Assembly (NCBI GenBank): GCA_003131315.1
Contig: PKUV01000167.1
Coordinates: forward strand, 104,061-150,031
Source: Acidobacteriaceae bacterium
Lineage (GTDB): Bacteria; Acidobacteriota; Terriglobia; Terriglobales; Acidobacteriaceae
DNA: 45,971 nt
Reading direction: 5' to 3'
A program made the position numbers and the translations under genes. The notes under the pieces are model-generated. The model was not told where the DNA came from, searched no databases, and worked only from the letters and a program-made list of their open reading frames with translations. Shown piece after piece: positions 42,860 through 45,971 of this stretch; the first letter of the stretch is position 1, and each line of letters starts with the position of its first letter.

Positions 42860-42959
42860 AAATTTGGTAATTTTGTAATCGGGTAATTTGGTAATTTAAA
42901 ACCCCAAACCCACGCGACTCTTAGATTACAAAATTATCCGATTACAAAATTGCAAAATC
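42860..42959. repeat. Inverted array of GTAATTTK units between nuoD and nuoE
   Basis: Eight-base units (GTAATTTT, GTAATCGG, GTAATTTG, GTAATTTA) at about 42868-42899 are mirrored by complementary units at about 42922-42955, with about 25 of 28 bases able to pair. It lies directly before the nuoE start. Confidence 0.75.
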
Positions 42960-42960
42960 C

Positions 42961-44163
42961 CTACCGGTCTATATCTCCCAGTACCACATCAATGCTCCCG
43001 ATGGCCGCGACCACGTCGGCAATAAGGCCCCCTTCGCACATCTTGGCCAGCGTCTGCAGATTCGCGAAGGACGGCCCGCGCATGTGCACTCGATACGGCT
43101 TGGCCGTTCCGTCACTGACGATGTAGTATCCCATCTCGCCGCGCGGCGATTCGATCGCCTGGTAAACCTCGCCCGCCGGAACCGTGAAGCCCTCGGTGAT
43201 GATTTTGAAATGGTAGATGAGGGCTTCCATCTGGGTCTTCATTTTTTCGCGGTCGGGCAGCACGATCTTGGGCGCGTCGGCTTTTATGGGTCCTTCCGGC
43301 ATTCCCGCCAGCGCCTGCTGCACCATGCCGATCGATTCCCGCAACTCCTGCACCCGGCAAAGGTATCGCGCGAACACGTCGCCTTCGGTTCGGACCGGCA
43401 CGTTGAACTTAAAGTTTTCGTAGCCCGTGTAGGGAGCATCGCGGCGAAGGTCCATGTCGACACCGCTGCCGCGCAACGTTGGACCGCATGCGCCCAGAGC
43501 TATCGCGTCTTCCGCGCTCAAATAGGCGACGCCCTTGGTGCGCATCATGAAAATCGGATTTCCGGTCAGCAAGCCTTCATATTCATCGACGTTTCCGGGG
43601 AAGCGGTCGGCGAACTTCTTGACCTTCTCGAAGAATCCCAGCGGTGGCTCCAGCGCCAACCCGCCAATGCGGAAATAGGACGTCATCATCCGCTGCCCGC
43701 TGACCATCTCGAAGAAGCGCAGAACGTCTTCGCGCTCGCGGAAGCAATAGAGAAAGACCGTCATCGCGCCGAGGTCCATGGCATGGGTTCCGAGCCAGAC
43801 CAGGTGCGAATTGATGCGGGTCAACTCATTCATCAGAACCCGCATCCACTGCGCTTTCGGCGGAATCTCCAGCCCCAGCAACTTCTCCACTGCCAGGCAG
43901 TAGGCGAGGTTGTTGGTCATGGGACAGAGGTAATCGATGCGATCCGTTAGCGGCACAACTTGCTGGTAGAACTTGGCTTCGCAGGTTTTCTCGATGCCCG
44001 TGTGCAGGAAGCCGACCTCCGGCTTAAGCCGCACCACAGTCTCCCCGTCAATCTCCAGCACTAACCGCAGAACCCCGTGCGTCGAGGGGTGTTGCGGCCC
44101 CATGTTCAGGACCAGGGTACGATCCTGACCGGGCTCAGCGACAGTAGCGGGAAATTGCGTCAT
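42961..44163 (-). CDS. nuoD: NADH-quinone oxidoreductase subunit D
   Basis: A 400-residue quinone-site subunit, separate from nuoC. MGPQHPSTHGVLRLVLEIDG contains the quinone-near histidine; GFLHTGIEKTCEAKFYQQVV, DRIDYLCPMTNNLAY and the terminal GSIDVVLGDIDR are standard. It begins 3 bases after the nuoC stop. Confidence 0.97.
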   Translation of the reverse strand: MTQFPATVAEPGQDRTLVLNMGPQHPSTHGVLRLVLEIDGETVVRLKPEVGFLHTGIEKTCEAKFYQQVVPLTDRIDYLCPMTNNLAYCLAVEKLLGLEIPPKAQWMRVLMNELTRINSHLVWLGTHAMDLGAMTVFLYCFREREDVLRFFEMVSGQRMMTSYFRIGGLALEPPLGFFEKVKKFADRFPGNVDEYEGLLTGNPIFMMRTKGVAYLSAEDAIALGACGPTLRGSGVDMDLRRDAPYTGYENFKFNVPVRTEGDVFARYLCRVQELRESIGMVQQALAGMPEGPIKADAPKIVLPDREKMKTQMEALIYHFKIITEGFTVPAGEVYQAIESPRGEMGYYIVSDGTAKPYRVHMRGPSFANLQTLAKMCEGGLIADVVAAIGSIDVVLGDIDR

Positions 44164-44166
44164 GAC

Positions 44167-44664
44167 CTACCGGTAACCTTCCACGGGGTAGTCCTTCCGC
44201 AGAGGGTGGCCTTCCCAGTTATCGGGCATCATGATGCGTTGCAGGTTGGGATGTCCGGTGAAGCGCACGCCAAACAGATCGAACACCTCACGCTCATAGT
44301 GGTTGGCCGAGGGCCAAACCGAAGTGACCGATTCGATGGCCGGACTGGAACCGTCCAGGCGGGCTTTCAAACGCACCCGCTCTTTCTTCGGAATCGAAAG
44401 AAGATGGTAAACCACCTCAAACCGCGGCTCCGAGGGATACCAGTCCACGCAGGTGAGGTCGCAGAGATAATTGAATGGGCAATCTGTAGAGTCGCGCAAA
44501 ATGGCGCAAACTTCGCGGATTGCGCCCTTCTCGACCCAGATCGTAAGCTCGTCGCGATCGAATTTCACCGCCTGCACCACGGAGGCGTTCCACTCCACCA
44601 GGCGGGCCAAGGCGGGATGCGGCTTCAACTGCTCGATATCGGTGATGGGGGGAGCCAGCGGCAC
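44167..44664 (-). CDS. nuoC: NADH-quinone oxidoreductase subunit C
   Basis: A 165-residue peripheral-arm subunit (30-kDa family). The signature ANHYEREVFDLFGVRFTGHP and the ending MPDNWEGHPLRKDYPVEGYR are intact. Its ATG directly abuts the nuoA stop, so the nuoB gene expected at this place is absent. Confidence 0.96.
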   Translation of the reverse strand: MPLAPPITDIEQLKPHPALARLVEWNASVVQAVKFDRDELTIWVEKGAIREVCAILRDSTDCPFNYLCDLTCVDWYPSEPRFEVVYHLLSIPKKERVRLKARLDGSSPAIESVTSVWPSANHYEREVFDLFGVRFTGHPNLQRIMMPDNWEGHPLRKDYPVEGYR

Positions 44665-45060
44665 TTAGACATCTCCTCGCTTGGCGGCCGTTAGTCCCCA
44701 GTCGAGCACGCCTTTTTTCCACACATAGAAGAGGCCAACCAGCACGATCGCGATGTACACCATCATTTCCCAGAAACCAAACATCTTGAGTTCGCGCAGG
44801 ATGACCGCCCAGGGGTAGAGGAAAACGGCTTCCACGTCGAACAAAATAAAGAGCATGGCCACCAGGTAGAACTTGACGGAGAATCGTCCCTGAGCATCGC
44901 CGATGGGCTGAACCCCGCACTCGTAAGGCGACATCTTCGCCCGATTCGGTTTATGCTGGCCAACGAGCTGGGAAAGGATCACAATCACGCTCGCCAGGGC
45001 CGTGGCGATGCCGAAATGCATCAGGAGGGGCAGGTAGCGAGCGAAATAATTGTCCGGCAT
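44665..45060 (-). CDS. nuoA: NADH-quinone oxidoreductase subunit A
   Basis: A 131-residue, three-helix membrane subunit and first gene of the operon. The conserved loop MSPYECGVQPIGDAQGRFSV and FILFDVEAVFLYPWAV are present. A good promoter lies about 50-75 bases upstream. Confidence 0.95.
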   Translation of the reverse strand: MPDNYFARYLPLLMHFGIATALASVIVILSQLVGQHKPNRAKMSPYECGVQPIGDAQGRFSVKFYLVAMLFILFDVEAVFLYPWAVILRELKMFGFWEMMVYIAIVLVGLFYVWKKGVLDWGLTAAKRGDV

Positions 45061-45107
45061 AGGAAGAGCTATATATAATCTGCGCCAAGCGCAACGGGAA
45101 ACAGTCT

Positions 45108-45136
45108 AGATTAGTTTTGGCTGGCAGAAGTGTCAA
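45108..45136 (-). promoter_or_regulatory. Sigma-70-like promoter of the nuo operon
   Basis: On the minus strand a perfect TTGACA (45136-45131), a 17-base spacer and TAATCT (45113-45108) precede nuoA, giving a leader of about 40 bases. Confidence 0.7.
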
Positions 45137-45210
45137 GCTAAGTACGCGTTTTAACAGTAGTTTCATCCGGCGGAACCTATCTTGACAGGACCGGGGAAGG
45201 CCTGAACCGC

Positions 45211-45822
45211 ATGATCTTTGGCTTTAATACCGACATTCGGCACGAAGACACCGTCTACCACGTGCAGAGCGAAGCGCGCGAAGGCGAGCAGTTGCTGCAG
45301 ACGCAAGTTTTCGTTCGGGGCCGCTGCATCGGGAAGCGCGCGGTTTCCTATGGCTCCAGCGCGGCGGAAGGCAAAACCAGCGCTCAGAACAGCTCTCCGA
45401 ACAACGATCAGGATAAAGAAAAGTTGCTGCGCGAACTGCATCGCGAGGTGCTCGACGCCATCCGCGATGGCAAGCTCGATTCCATCTTCGACAAGCGGGA
45501 TACACCGGAAACGCTGGCGGCGGTGAAAGAGCTTGACCTCGAGTGGATCAACGCCAGGTCTGTGCATTCGAGCGGCGCTTTGACGATGCGCATCCGAGTC
45601 ACCGACGGAGGCGCCACGGTCGAAGGCGCTCGCCTCACACTCCGCTTCGCCCGGCCAGACGCCCCACACTATTACGCGCAGGTTCTCACCGACGCCAAGG
45701 GCAATGCCGAGATGAGCGTTCAGGTGGATGAAAAGTCACTCTCTGATTCCTCCGTGGTCGTGCAAGCGAGTTTCGCCGGACGAACTGCCACCCGCAAGTT
45801 CCAGTTGCGCGCCGCCATTTAG
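45211..45822 (+). CDS. Conserved hypothetical protein
   Basis: A 203-residue, apparently cytosolic protein divergent from nuoA. The N-terminal 45 residues (FGFNTDIRHEDTVYHVQSEA, then LLQTQVFVRG) form a small compact-looking block. A polar linker and a helical region (about 70-110) follow, then a C-terminal beta-rich domain (about 120-200) resembling an Ig-like or carboxypeptidase-regulatory fold with VTDGGATVEGARLTLRF and VLTDAKGNAEMSV. I do not recognise a named family or function. GGGGAAGG lies upstream of the ATG, slightly far. Confidence 0.7.
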   Translation: MIFGFNTDIRHEDTVYHVQSEAREGEQLLQTQVFVRGRCIGKRAVSYGSSAAEGKTSAQNSSPNNDQDKEKLLRELHREVLDAIRDGKLDSIFDKRDTPETLAAVKELDLEWINARSVHSSGALTMRIRVTDGGATVEGARLTLRFARPDAPHYYAQVLTDAKGNAEMSVQVDEKSLSDSSVVVQASFAGRTATRKFQLRAAI

Positions 45823-45849
45823 AAACCTATCGCAAATCGTTTTGGGAAG

Positions 45850-45910
45850 GGCACGGCTTCAGCCGTGCCACCCAGAGCCAATAAATACGAGGGCTTTAGC
45901 CCCTGAGGGC
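45850..45910. repeat. REP-like double palindrome
   Basis: Two hairpins in a row: GGCACGGCT (45850-45858) with AGCCGTGCC (45861-45869), then GGGCT with AGCCC around 45891-45902. This layout is typical of intergenic REP elements mobilised by Y1 (RAYT) transposases; no transposase is in the window. It may also end transcription of the preceding gene. Confidence 0.7.
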
Positions 45911-45971
45911 CCCGGCAGTTTACCCTTTGGTTCATAAGACATCGCTTCTATTTTCGGCTCTGAACGAGAAT

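Overview
The window looks like chromosomal DNA of an Acidobacteriota (Terriglobia-like) bacterium. This is an inference from the gene families and style: an FG-GAP/ASPIC/redoxin/TPR giant with a Tat signal, a split nuo operon, a VVWG-repeat subtilase, moderately high GC and scattered palindromic repeats. No rRNA, tRNA, CRISPR array, insertion sequence or phage gene was seen.

Layout. (1) 71-5330: a secreted FG-GAP/redoxin/TPR protein and a divergent exported TPR protein. (2) 5367-9464: a compact plus-strand nucleoside-salvage run made of a queuosine-salvage (Qng1/DUF2419) enzyme, cytidine deaminase, pyrimidine-nucleoside phosphorylase and a concentrative nucleoside transporter. (3) 9474-20250: what reads as a reductive nicotinamide/nicotinate catabolic region. 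It holds a nicotinamidase and an enamidase, expressed divergently from each other, and a tightly overlapping minus-strand operon: FAD subunit and Fe-S/Mo subunit of a nicotinate-dehydrogenase-like hydroxylase, a 6-hydroxynicotinate reductase-like protein, a UPF0280 gene broken by a small hairpin repeat, and two tandem DUF1185 (AA_synth) genes. An exported S-adenosylhomocysteine-deaminase-like amidohydrolase follows. (4) 20498-26417: a DUF3617 protein, an exported-looking AmmeMemoRadiSam pair (radical SAM; MEMO1-AMMECR1 fusion) and a convergent membrane spermidine-synthase-like protein. (5) 26563-29160: a subtilisin-like protease with a VVWG-repeat tail, a small membrane protein and a clear terminator. 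(6) 29502-30941: DAHP synthase preceded by a candidate attenuator (Phe/Tyr/Trp-rich leader peptide plus intrinsic terminator), and a tiny Flp pilin gene. (7) 31183-45060: a complex I operon in the order A-C-D-E-F-G-(small coiled coil)-H-J-K-L-M-N, lacking nuoB and nuoI, with inverted arrays of short AT-rich or low-complexity units in three gene junctions. (8) 45211-45971: an unknown protein and a REP-like repeat.

How the parts may work together. Regions 2 and 3 both concern scavenging of nucleosides and bases: uptake and phosphorolysis of pyrimidine nucleosides, release of queuine, and breakdown of nicotinamide via nicotinate, 6-hydroxynicotinate and tetrahydro-oxonicotinate to 2-formylglutarate. 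The later steps of nicotinate fermentation are not in the window. The most noteworthy new-looking items are the aromatic-leader attenuator before DAHP synthase, queuosine salvage in a pyrimidine-salvage operon, the nicotinate operon with its uncharacterised partners, and the repeat-disrupted UPF0280 gene.
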